A stretch of DNA of 13,303 bases. Source: Deltaproteobacteria bacterium. Lineage in GTDB: Bacteria > Myxococcota_A > UBA9042 > DTJE01. The stretch is taken from contig JADHTP010000060.1 in the NCBI GenBank assembly GCA_016784945.1, forward strand, positions 1-13,303, given 5' to 3'. The number at the start of each line of letters is the position of its first letter. Position 1 is the first letter of the stretch. Of this stretch, positions 1 through 6,498 are shown piece after piece. Below the pieces are notes generated by a model. It had not been told where the DNA came from. It saw only the letters and a list, made by a program, of their open reading frames with translations, and did no database searches. A program made the translations under genes and the position numbers.

Positions 1-300
1 CAGTTTGCCGGGCGTTATGGACATGGCCAGTCCCGAACCGAACACGCCCAGGGACAATCCCGGTTCCACGTCTTCGCCGGCGATCCGGAGAAGCCAGTGC
101 CAGCGCATCCACCGCAACCCGTAGTTGACCACCGACAGCCCTAAGACCGGCACCAGGACGGCCCACTGGAACGACGCCACGGCATCGCCCAGTTTAACGA
201 AGTCCGCGTAGAGCCCGAAGGCCAGGTAGGTCACCAGGCCAAAGGCCAGTCCCAGCACCAGGCGGGACACGGGAATCAGGGGACGGCTTTGTTCGCTCAT
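1..300 (-). CDS. Lysylphosphatidylglycerol synthase/flippase-like membrane protein (UPF0104/YbhN type), 3' part outside window
   Basis: Seen: an open frame starting at ATG 300-298 and running off the left edge, so only about 100 N-terminal residues are visible. It has a short polar N-terminus, a hydrophobic first helix (LVLGLAFGLVTYLAFGLY), a second hydrophobic segment (WAVLVPVLGLSVVNYGLR), then RWMRWHWLLRIAG and ending at MSITPGKL. Family knowledge: the R-W...LL...G spacing followed by a PGK-like turn is typical of the inner-membrane lysylphosphatidylglycerol synthase TM region/YbhN family, full-length proteins of about 300-330 residues with 7-8 helices thought to move or modify lipids. Context: its ATG overlaps the TGA of the upstream lipoprotein gene as ATGA, so translation is probably coupled. 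Substrate cannot be inferred. Assigned from a partial sequence, fairly confident at family level. Confidence 0.8.
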   Translation of the reverse strand, partial: MSEQSRPLIPVSRLVLGLAFGLVTYLAFGLYADFVKLGDAVASFQWAVLVPVLGLSVVNYGLRWMRWHWLLRIAGEDVEPGLSLGVFGSGLAMSITPGKL

Positions 301-734
301 TTAGGCTGCGCCTCGTCCCCCGCCGGGGCTTCACCGGGCACGCCGACCTTGACGGCCAGCTTTCGCAGGTCCGGATCGTCGGGAATGCGGTCCTTGAACC
401 GATCCAGGACTCCCTTTGCAATGGACCTGCCCCTCTGGGGATCCAGCGTCATCACGGCCAGGGCGCCCCGCACCAGGACCAGGGGCGTGTCCGGCGCCAG
501 CCGCGCCAGGTCGTTGTAGACCCTGACCACGTCTTCCACGTCACCGGTCAGCGCCAGCCAGGCATCCAGCCGGTCAAAGGCCTCGTGGTCATCCAGCTTC
601 ACCGGGACCAGGTCCACCGCGGCGGGCATCCGACCCGTGGGCTCCGACAGGTGGATGCGGTCCCTGTCGTCGGCAGTGCAGGCGACGATCAGGAGGCTCG
701 CCAGAAGCATTGTCACCAATCGTCCGAGACTCAT
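297..734 (-). CDS. Small predicted lipoprotein with helical TPR-like body
   Basis: Seen: 145 residues beginning MSLGRLVTMLLASLLIVAC, a short signal peptide ending in a lipobox (LIVAC), so Cys19 is probably lipidated and the protein anchored to a membrane. The mature part is charged and helix-rich (for example DAWLALTGDVEDVVRVYNDL), resembling one or two TPR-like repeats, but no named domain is recognised. The start at 734 was preferred over an in-frame one at 767 because it places the signal peptide at the N-terminus, has a purine-rich GGGGGTGTGAG upstream, and overlaps the folK stop as ATGA. The other end overlaps the next gene, again as ATGA. The arrangement implies one mRNA with folK and the flippase-like gene. 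Role unknown; envelope location is the only firm inference. Confidence 0.75.
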   Translation of the reverse strand: MSLGRLVTMLLASLLIVACTADDRDRIHLSEPTGRMPAAVDLVPVKLDDHEAFDRLDAWLALTGDVEDVVRVYNDLARLAPDTPLVLVRGALAVMTLDPQRGRSIAKGVLDRFKDRIPDDPDLRKLAVKVGVPGEAPAGDEAQPK

Positions 735-1279
735 CTCACACCCCCGCTCCGACAACCCTTCAACCACTGGGACCCCATGACCAGGCGCAGGGGCGGGCCC
801 ACCTTTTCGGCCCTCCGGCTCACTTCCTGATGGATCAGGCGGCCGGTTTCCGGGTCTATCACCTCACCGCAGACCTCGCCCAACGGCACCAGCACGAAGG
901 CCCTTTCCAGCCTGCCGGGGTGCGGAAGGGTCAGTCCCTGTTCACGGACCACGAGGTCTCCATAATAGAGGATGTCCACGTCCAGGGGCCGCGCGTCACC
1001 GCCCGTGCCCGTTCGACCGGCGTTCCGCTCTGCCCTGCCGGCCGCTTCCAGCAGTTCCTTCGCTGACACCAGGGCTCGAACCGCCACTACGGCGTTCAGG
1101 AACTCCCCCCCTTCGCATTCCACGGGTTCGCTGGCATACAGGGAAGAATACCGCACGGAATCCACGGCTCCACCGGCCTCAAGAAAGGCGATTCCAGACC
1201 GTAGATTCCGGAGCCGATCACCCAGGTTGGAACCGAGCCCCAACAGGGCTTCAGGCTTCATTGACAGTCCGATAGGCAT
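731..1279 (-). CDS. folK: 2-amino-4-hydroxy-6-hydroxymethyldihydropteridine pyrophosphokinase
   Basis: Transfers pyrophosphate from ATP to 6-hydroxymethyl-7,8-dihydropterin in cytoplasmic folate synthesis. Seen, in order: LGLGSNLGDR near the N-terminus, the YSSLYASEPVE segment, FLNAVV, the catalytic RPLDVDIL with the two metal-binding Asp residues, and LPHPGRLERAFVLVPLGEV. These are the hallmark HPPK motifs and the length (182 aa) fits the stand-alone enzyme. Two starts are possible: ATG 1279 (MPIGLSMKP) and ATG 1261 (MKPEALL), the latter six codons later and close to the first conserved strand; neither has a strong ribosome site, so the longer is given. First gene of a minus-strand set with overlapping stop/start codons, and divergent from ahcY across a short shared promoter region. 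Identification is secure; only the start is uncertain. Confidence 0.95.
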   Translation of the reverse strand: MPIGLSMKPEALLGLGSNLGDRLRNLRSGIAFLEAGGAVDSVRYSSLYASEPVECEGGEFLNAVVAVRALVSAKELLEAAGRAERNAGRTGTGGDARPLDVDILYYGDLVVREQGLTLPHPGRLERAFVLVPLGEVCGEVIDPETGRLIHQEVSRRAEKVGPPLRLVMGSQWLKGCRSGGVR

Positions 1280-1344
1280 CGAATACCATTCCGTTTCCGC
1301 GCCGACCGGCGGGAGCGTACCCGCTTGACGGGCCGACTGTCAAT
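1260..1344. promoter_or_regulatory. Divergent folK/ahcY promoter region with 10-bp inverted repeat
   Basis: Seen: ATTGACAGTC (1260-1269) and its exact reverse complement GACTGTCAAT (1335-1344) face each other across 65 bases. Each copy contains a TTGACA that reads into the region. For ahcY, TTGACA at 1261-1266 is followed after 17 bases by TACCAT (1284-1289), a reasonable sigma70-type promoter that would give a leader of about 60 nt. For folK, TTGACA at 1343-1338 has only a poor TACGCT 18 bases on. Between them lies a hairpin GCGGG-AGCGTA-CCCGC (1309-1324). The repeat could be a regulator site or simply two promoters arranged symmetrically; no regulator is identified. Confidence 0.45.
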
Positions 1345-1358
1345 CAACGGAGGTTCAC

Positions 1359-2627
1359 GTGCTATCCGAAGGAACGAACTACAAGGTCCTTGACCTGGCG
1401 ATGAAGGACGAAGGACTGAAGAAGATCGAGTGGGCCGAGTCCCGCATGCCGGTCATGATGGCCCTCAGGAAGAAATTCAGCGAGTCCCGGCCCCTCGCGG
1501 GCATGCGGATCGCCGGTTGCCTCCATGTCACCAAGGAGACCGCCGTTCTGATCCGAACCCTGCAGGCCGCCGGGGCCGACATTTCCTGGAGCGGCTGCAA
1601 CCCCCTGTCCACCCAGGATGACGTGGCCGCCGCCCTGGCCTCGGAGGGTCTGTCCATCTACGCGTGGCGCGGCCTCGACGTGGACGACTTCTACTGGTGC
1701 ATCGAGCGCACCATCGACTTCGAGCCCACGCTGTCGCTGGACGACGGCGCGGACCTCATCTTCACGATTCACAACAAGCACAAGGAACTGTGCCCCAAGC
1801 TGTATGGCGGCACGGAAGAGACCACCACCGGCGTCCACCGCCTGCGTGCAATGGCCGCCGCCGGCGCCATGAAGTACCCGGTTGTGGCCGTCAACGACGC
1901 CGAAACCAAGTGGGACTTCGACAACGTGTACGGCACGGGCCAGTCCAGCATCGACGGCATCCTGCGGGCCACCAGCATCCTCCTGGCCGGCAAGGTCTTC
2001 GTGGTGGCGGGCTACGGGCACTGCGGCAAGGGCGTGGCCATGCGGGCGCGGGGCCTCGGGTCCCGGGTCCTGGTCACCGAGGTCGACCCCATCCAGGCCC
2101 TCAAGGCCAACCTCGACGGGTTCCAGGTGATGAAAATGGACGAAGCCGCGCCCCAGGGCGACATCTTCATCACGGCAACCGGGATGAAGGACGTGATCGT
2201 GGGCCGCCACTTCGAGTCCATGAAGGACGGCGCGGTGGTGTGCAACACGGGCCACTACGACTGCGAACTGAACCTGGAACAACTGGCCACCCTCACGAAG
2301 AGCGAGCGGGAAATCCGGGACAACACCGACGAACACACCCTGGCCGACGGTCGCAAGGTGTTCGTGCTGGCCAAGGGACGGCTGGTCAACCTGGCCGCCG
2401 CCGAGGGCCACCCCTCCGAGGTCATGGATATGTCCTTCGCCAACCAGTTCCTGAGCATGGTCCGGCTGGCCAAGGAAGGCCGTGACATGGACCCCGTGGT
2501 CTATGACATCCCCGAAGCGCAGGACGCGGAAATCGCCGCGCTCAAGCTGTCCACCATGGGCATCGACGTGGACGAACTGACCGAGGACCAGCTGAAATAC
2601 CGCGACGACTTCGCCGCCGGAACCTGA
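1359..2627 (+). CDS. ahcY: Adenosylhomocysteinase, short archaeal/Thermotoga-like form
   Basis: Hydrolyses S-adenosylhomocysteine to adenosine and homocysteine, clearing the product of SAM-dependent methylation; NAD-dependent, cytoplasmic. Seen: CLHVTKETAVLI (His56), SGCNPLSTQDDVAAA, EETTTGVHRL, TKWDFDN (Lys184, Asp188, Asn189), the NAD-binding GYGHCGKG at 218-225, NTGHYDCEL, and the C-terminal GHPSEVMDMSFANQF. At 422 residues it lacks the roughly 40-residue insertion of the long bacterial/eukaryotic form. It reads YGTGQSSIDG where the long form has Cys (YGCRES), as in archaeal and Thermotoga homologues. The C-terminus ends ...AAGT rather than ...YRY. Starts with GTG at 1359, supported by ACGGAGG five bases upstream. 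Some short-form relatives prefer S-inosylhomocysteine, so exact substrate preference is not proven. Confidence 0.96.
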   Translation: MLSEGTNYKVLDLAMKDEGLKKIEWAESRMPVMMALRKKFSESRPLAGMRIAGCLHVTKETAVLIRTLQAAGADISWSGCNPLSTQDDVAAALASEGLSIYAWRGLDVDDFYWCIERTIDFEPTLSLDDGADLIFTIHNKHKELCPKLYGGTEETTTGVHRLRAMAAAGAMKYPVVAVNDAETKWDFDNVYGTGQSSIDGILRATSILLAGKVFVVAGYGHCGKGVAMRARGLGSRVLVTEVDPIQALKANLDGFQVMKMDEAAPQGDIFITATGMKDVIVGRHFESMKDGAVVCNTGHYDCELNLEQLATLTKSEREIRDNTDEHTLADGRKVFVLAKGRLVNLAAAEGHPSEVMDMSFANQFLSMVRLAKEGRDMDPVVYDIPEAQDAEIAALKLSTMGIDVDELTEDQLKYRDDFAAGT

Positions 2628-2634
2628 GAGACGT

Positions 2635-2741
2635 GGATCGTGTATCGTTCATCATTGATCGTCCTGCTGAAAGACGGGACGGAACATTGTCAATGTGGTC
2701 CTCGAAGAACGATTAACGATCGACGATTGACGATCAACGCT
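2635..2741. repeat. Inverted arrays of a 7-bp repeat (ACGATNN / NNATCGT)
   Basis: The ahcY-proS gap is largely made of heptamers. Left array 2635-2662: GGATCGT, GTATCGT, TCATCAT, TGATCGT. Right array 2707-2741, in inverted sense: GAACGAT, TAACGAT, CGACGAT, TGACGAT, CAACGCT. The two arrays are imperfectly complementary and could fold into a long hairpin around a GC-rich centre that itself holds ACATTG-T-CAATGT (2684-2696). The array ends about ten bases before the proS start and next to its ribosome site (GAGGAAAC, 2743-2750). Short heptameric repeat arrays of this kind occur dispersed in intergenic DNA of several bacterial lineages. Whether this one acts as a terminator, leader or inert repeat is not visible. 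Confidence 0.7.
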
Positions 2742-2750
2742 TGAGGAAAC

Positions 2751-4259
2751 ATGGCACGCAACATCACGCCGCGCGAAAAGGACTACCCCCAGTGGTACAT
2801 CGACGTCATCACCGCAGCCGAGCTGGCGGATTACGCCCCGGTTCGGGGCTGCATGGTGATCAAACCCCTGGGCTATGCCATCTGGGAAGCCATCCACCGG
2901 GACCTGGACGGCCGGTTCAAGGAACTGGGGCACACCAACGCCTATTTCCCGCTGTTCATTCCCGAGTCGTTCCTGAGCAAGGAGGCCGAGCACGTGGAGG
3001 GCTTCGCGCCCGAGTGTGCCGTGGTGACCCACGGCGGCGGCGAAAAGCTGGAAGAGCCCCTGGTCATCCGGCCCACCAGCGAAACCATCATCGGCCACAT
3101 GTACGCCCAGTGGATCCATTCCTGGCGGGACCTGCCCGTTCTCATCAATCAGTGGGCCAACGTGGTCCGGTGGGAAAAGCGCACCCGCCTGTTCCTGCGC
3201 ACCAGCGAGTTCCTGTGGCAGGAGGGGCACACGGCCCACGAAACGGCCGAAGAGGCCCGGGAAGAGACCCTGCGTATCCTGGAATGCTATCGAGCCTTTG
3301 CCGAAGACGTGCTGGCCGTGCCCGTGCTGGTTGGCGAAAAGACCGAGGCCGAACGGTTTCCCGGCGCGGCCCACACCTGGTGCATCGAGGGCCTGATGCA
3401 GGACGGAAAGGCCCTGCAGATGGGCACGTCCCATGACCTGGGCCAGAACTTCGCCAAGGCGTTCGAGATCCGGTTCGAGGGTCGCAACCAGCAACTCGAT
3501 CACGCGTGGACCACCTCCTGGGGCGTGTCCACCCGCCTCATCGGGGCATTGATCATGGCCCACAGCGACGATGACGGCCTGGTGCTGCCGCCCCGCATCG
3601 CGCCCACCCTGGCCGCCGTGGTCCCCATCTTCAAAACCGACGAGGAAAAGGAACTGGTCCTGGGCACCATCCGCAAGCTCATGGTGGGCCTCCTGGGTGA
3701 AGAGGAAGTGGCGGCCTCCGAAAACCGCATCGGCAACGACCAGGTCCAGAAGTGCTTCTACAACCGCCTCACCGAGCAGTACGTCATCGTGGACAAGCGC
3801 GAGACCGCGCGCCCCGGCGACAAGTTCTATCACTGGGAACAACGGGGCGTGCCCCTGCGCATCGAGGTGGGCCCCAGAGACTGTGCGTCGGGCAAACTGG
3901 TGGTCAAGAACCGGCTGGACCGCAGCAAGGACGTGATCGACGCCGCCGATTTCACCCGGGCGAACCTGGACGCACGGCTCGATGCCTTCCAGAAGGCCCT
4001 CTTCGATCGCGGCCTGGAGCGTCGGGCGGAAAACACCCACGAGATCGGCGACTACAAGGCCTTTTGCAAGTTCTTCAAGAAGAAACGGGGCTTCGTGCGG
4101 TGCTTCTTCAACCCGTCCAAGGAAGCCGAAGCCACGGTCAAGTCCCACACCAGGGCCACGGTCCGCCTCGTGCTGAACGCGAACTCGGACCGTGAAGGCA
4201 CCTGCGTTTTTACTGGCGAGCCCAGCCGCACCGAGGTCATCTTCGGGATCGCCTACTGA
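2751..4259 (+). CDS. proS: Prolyl-tRNA synthetase, archaeal/eukaryote-type
   Basis: Class II synthetase that charges tRNA-Pro. Seen: motif 1 region around residues 40-72 (GYAIWEAIHRDL...YFPLFIP), RPTSETIIGHMY at 107-118, motif 2 RTSEFLWQEGHTAH at 150-163, the TWCIEGLMQDGKALQMGTSH segment at 209-227, and motif 3 STRLIGALIMAHSDDDG at 260-276. The protein has no editing insertion between motifs 2 and 3, and ends in a Tyr-terminated C-terminal domain, as in the archaeal-type enzymes (502 aa, normal length). That C-terminal domain usually binds zinc through four Cys; here the aligned positions read NPSKEA and CVFTG, so three of four ligands appear lost. ATG at 2751 is preceded by GAGGAAAC. dapB follows after 12 bases, so the two are probably co-transcribed. 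Identification secure. Confidence 0.97.
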   Translation: MARNITPREKDYPQWYIDVITAAELADYAPVRGCMVIKPLGYAIWEAIHRDLDGRFKELGHTNAYFPLFIPESFLSKEAEHVEGFAPECAVVTHGGGEKLEEPLVIRPTSETIIGHMYAQWIHSWRDLPVLINQWANVVRWEKRTRLFLRTSEFLWQEGHTAHETAEEAREETLRILECYRAFAEDVLAVPVLVGEKTEAERFPGAAHTWCIEGLMQDGKALQMGTSHDLGQNFAKAFEIRFEGRNQQLDHAWTTSWGVSTRLIGALIMAHSDDDGLVLPPRIAPTLAAVVPIFKTDEEKELVLGTIRKLMVGLLGEEEVAASENRIGNDQVQKCFYNRLTEQYVIVDKRETARPGDKFYHWEQRGVPLRIEVGPRDCASGKLVVKNRLDRSKDVIDAADFTRANLDARLDAFQKALFDRGLERRAENTHEIGDYKAFCKFFKKKRGFVRCFFNPSKEAEATVKSHTRATVRLVLNANSDREGTCVFTGEPSRTEVIFGIAY

Positions 4260-4271
4260 TCGGGGGGCCCC

Positions 4272-5051
4272 ATGAAGATCGCGATCAATGGCGCCATGGG
4301 TCGAATGGGCCGAATGGTCCTGGAGGCCGCCGATTCCATGGAGGGGGTGGAGGCGGTCAGTCTCGTCGACTACCCCGACCATCCCGAATCCGGCCGTCCC
4401 GTCGGCACCCCCTGGGGCGATCGGCCCCTGCTGTCATCGCCCAATGCCATCCCGTTCGGGGAAATCGACGTGGGCATCGACTTTTCCCTGCCGGAAGGGG
4501 CTGTGGCATTCGTAAAGGCCTGTGCGGGCGGCGGGATCCCCGTGGTCAGCGGCACCACTGGCCTGTCCGAAGAACAGTTCGAAACACTGCGCGCCTCCGC
4601 TGAAAAGGTGCCCGTTCTGTGGGCCCCGAACCTCAGCCTTGGCGTGTTCTGCCTGCATGAAATATCCGAAACGGCACGGCAGGTCCTGGGTCCCGACTAC
4701 GACGTGGAGATCATGGAAATCCACCACCGCCACAAGCGGGACGCCCCGTCGGGCACCGCCCTGTCCCTGGCCAGGCTCCTGGCAGACGACGACACCACCC
4801 TGGTCCGGCAGCGCGACGGCGAAACCGGTCCCCGCAAGGACAACGAACTGGGCATCCAGGCGGTTCGCGGAGGTGAGGTGGTTGGTGAGCACACGGTGAT
4901 GTTCCTGGGCGCAAGCGATCGCCTGGAAATCACGCACCGGGCCGGTTCACGTCGTATCTTTGCCGAGGGTGGACTGATCCTGGCGCAACGTCTCGTGGGG
5001 AGTGCCCCGGGGCTCTATACCGTGAAGGATATCCTGACTTCCAACGCCTAG
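4272..5051 (+). CDS. dapB: 4-hydroxy-tetrahydrodipicolinate reductase
   Basis: NAD(P)H-dependent reductase of the diaminopimelate/lysine pathway, supplying cell-wall precursor and lysine. Seen: N-terminal nucleotide-binding GAMGRMGRMV (residues 8-17), IDFSLPEG, SGTTGLSEEQ, APNLSLGV, the catalytic signature EIHHRHKRDAPSGTA with the general-acid His and the substrate-binding Lys, then GEHTVMF and ITHRAGSRRIFAEG near the C-terminus. Length 259 aa is normal. The ribosome site is an unusual run of six G (4262-4267) four bases before ATG, in a GGGGGGCCCC palindrome. It lies 12 bases after proS. Its TAG (5049-5051) shares a CTAG palindrome with the TAG of the converging ABC remnant, so the two reading frames overlap by four bases and no terminator is visible between them. 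Confidence 0.96.
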   Translation: MKIAINGAMGRMGRMVLEAADSMEGVEAVSLVDYPDHPESGRPVGTPWGDRPLLSSPNAIPFGEIDVGIDFSLPEGAVAFVKACAGGGIPVVSGTTGLSEEQFETLRASAEKVPVLWAPNLSLGVFCLHEISETARQVLGPDYDVEIMEIHHRHKRDAPSGTALSLARLLADDDTTLVRQRDGETGPRKDNELGIQAVRGGEVVGEHTVMFLGASDRLEITHRAGSRRIFAEGGLILAQRLVGSAPGLYTVKDILTSNA

Positions 5052-5727
5052 CCCGATCCCCAGCCGCCTTTCTCGGCCTCGATCAACCCCCGCGTATGCA
5101 GATGCTGCGGATCGGCCAGGACCTTTTCCACGGGTCCCGACTCCGCCACACGCCCCCGATGAAGAACGGTCACATGGTCACAGAACGCCCGTACGGCCCC
5201 GATGCTGTGGGACACCATGATGAAGGTGGCCCCGGAGTCATCCAGGATGTCCTTCAACAGGTCCAGTATCTGCACCTGCACCAGGGGGTCCAGGCCTCCA
5301 CGATCCGCGCCGTTCGCGTGGTGCGGGGGAGCCGCCTGTGGGCGGACAGGGCATCTCGCAGCTGGAAGCCCAGGCCGAAAAGCGGGTCGAAGGATTCAAA
5401 GGAGTCCTGCCCCACGAACCCGATACGATGGCCTCGCACGGTCCGCAGCCTGGCTTCGCCGGCGCTCAGAATGTCAACGTCCTCGAACATCACCCGTCCG
5501 AAGGCCACTGCGGACCCCGGCAACAGGCCCAGCACCGAGGCCACGAGGGTGGACTTAGCCACACCCCGACTGCCCCACCACGGCCAGGACCTTGCCCGCC
5601 GACAGGGAGGCCGTGACGCCCCGCACCGCCTCCACGTCCCCGTCGTCCGTGGCGTAGGTCACGTGCAGGTCCGTGATGCTCAGTGACCCCGGGTCAGTTT
5701 TCCTTTTTTTTTGCGAAAATATCGTCA
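5048..5727 (-). pseudogene. Broken oligopeptide/dipeptide-type ABC transporter ATPase
   Basis: Seen in three reading frames that together spell an OppD/DppD-like nucleotide-binding protein. Frame A (from about 5727): LSITDLHVTYATDDGDVEAV...LAVVGQSGCG, the Walker A start. An extra base at 5557 inside GGC-AAG creates TAA and shifts the frame. Frame B continues with KSTLVASVLGLLPG, the Q-loop region (IGFVGQDSFESFDP), and ...LSAHRRLPRTTRTARI. Frame C resumes with GLDPLVQVQILDLL, the switch-His region FIMVSHSIGAV and HRGRVAESGPVEKVLADPQ, typical of the family's end. About 45-60 codons are missing between B and C (junction near 5300-5325), removing the LSGG signature and most of Walker B. With both lesions it cannot be a working ATPase. 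No permease or binding-protein genes lie nearby. A possible start is ATG 5727, inside the upstream gene. Confidence 0.85.
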
Positions 5728-6065
5728 TAGTCGACGTTCTCGAAATCCTGGTTCGGATCGTACCCGGCCTTGGCCTGCTGGAACTCCTCGAAAGTCTTCT
5801 TCGCGAAGGCCTCCACGTCCAGTCGCTGCCCCTCGTCCGCCAGTTCCTGGGCGATGGCGTGGGCCTTGGCCAGGTTGTAGTCCACGTGCCGGGTGTCCTC
5901 GGGCGCCAGTCGCAGGTCGTCCATGCGGTCCCGAAGCTGCTGTGGGTCCATCTCCAGGTGAAGGGCCAGCGAGTGCATGTTGAAGAAGCGGTACTTCCAC
6001 TGGAGGTCCAGCCCCAGGTAGTAGCCACAGAAGATCTGGAAAGGTGTCGCGTCCATGGCCGCCAT
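5694..6065 (-). CDS. Conserved-looking small protein of unknown function
   Basis: Not recognised. An intact 123-residue frame, rich in acidic and aromatic residues: an N-terminal segment FQIFCGYYLGLDLQWKYRFF that is amphipathic rather than membrane-spanning, a short HTH-like stretch (MHSLALHLEMDPQQLRDRM), a helical middle, and an acidic tail (NVDYDDIF) ending in Lys-rich KKKEN. No signal peptide. ATG 6065 is chosen because the residues before it (from 6104) look non-coding; ATG 6056 is an alternative. There is no clear ribosome site, but TACAAT lies eight bases before ATG 6065, which would fit a leaderless or near-leaderless transcript. Codon use fits the surrounding genes and it is unbroken between two pseudogenes. 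Its 3' end contains a run of nine A and overlaps the possible start of the ABC remnant. Confidence 0.65.
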   Translation of the reverse strand: MAAMDATPFQIFCGYYLGLDLQWKYRFFNMHSLALHLEMDPQQLRDRMDDLRLAPEDTRHVDYNLAKAHAIAQELADEGQRLDVEAFAKKTFEEFQQAKAGYDPNQDFENVDYDDIFAKKKEN

Positions 6066-6151
6066 GATAGCAGATTGTAGAGATGGCCTACCCAGGCCAG
6101 CCAAATGGCACCGTGGCTCGCGTGGGTACGCGCGCCCCGCAATCCGGAACC

Positions 6152-6470
6152 TCAGACATCCCCCATCTTGAACGCGTTGAACAGGATCCCCGCCGACACC
6201 ATGTTCGCCCCGTGGTAGGTGGCGTCGAAGATTTCCTGGTCCGTCCAGCCCAGGTCATGCAGGCCGTCCACGTCTGCCTTTTCCACCGCCTCGGCGTCTC
6301 AACCGACTTCACCACGAACACAGCATGGCCTTTTCCCTGTCCGGCAACGTGGCCCGGGCCGGATCCTGCCGCACCGCGGCCATTGGAGTAGACGTCATTC
6401 ATGGACCCCTCGGCCTCGTCCAACGAAGCCGTCTCCTGATCAACGCCATGGCGACATCCCGGTTATGTAA
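6152..6470 (-). pseudogene. Frameshifted AhpD-like/carboxymuconolactone decarboxylase-family protein, C-terminal part
   Basis: Seen: the minus strand gives, in one frame, AVEKADVDGLHDLGWTDQEI followed by FDATYHGANMVSAGILFNAF and KMGDV, ending at TGA 6154-6152. This is the C-terminal pattern of the AhpD-like 'peroxidase-related' family (ADV..L...G..D.EI.DA). The preceding parts, ETASLDEAEGSMNDVYSN, LPDREKAML and FVVKSVETP, match the same family but alternate between frames, needing at least three single-base corrections between about 6260 and 6460. The N-terminal half with the family's catalytic Cys region is not found; upstream lies a REPIN-like element. Recognition rests on the C-terminal block; indels could be partly sequencing error, but missing N-terminal sequence argues for a real remnant. 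Confidence 0.6.
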
Positions 6471-6498
6471 ACCTCATCGGCTGCATCATACGGGCCGG

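Noticed and set aside
1290..1358. SAH riboswitch upstream of ahcY
   Set aside because: The leader has only one small hairpin (1309-1324); the conserved core of SAH riboswitches (GAGGAGCGCUGC-like) is not seen.
1362..2411. A 349-residue minus-strand open frame opposite ahcY
   Set aside because: Antisense shadow of ahcY; composition (His, Gly, Val) typical of reverse-strand reading of GC-rich genes.
2635..2741. CRISPR array
   Set aside because: Units are 7 bp without spacers, and there are no cas genes.
2652..4382. A 576-residue minus-strand open frame opposite proS
   Set aside because: It is antisense to a fully recognised synthetase, His/Gly/Asp-rich without any domain, and exists because of the codon bias of proS.
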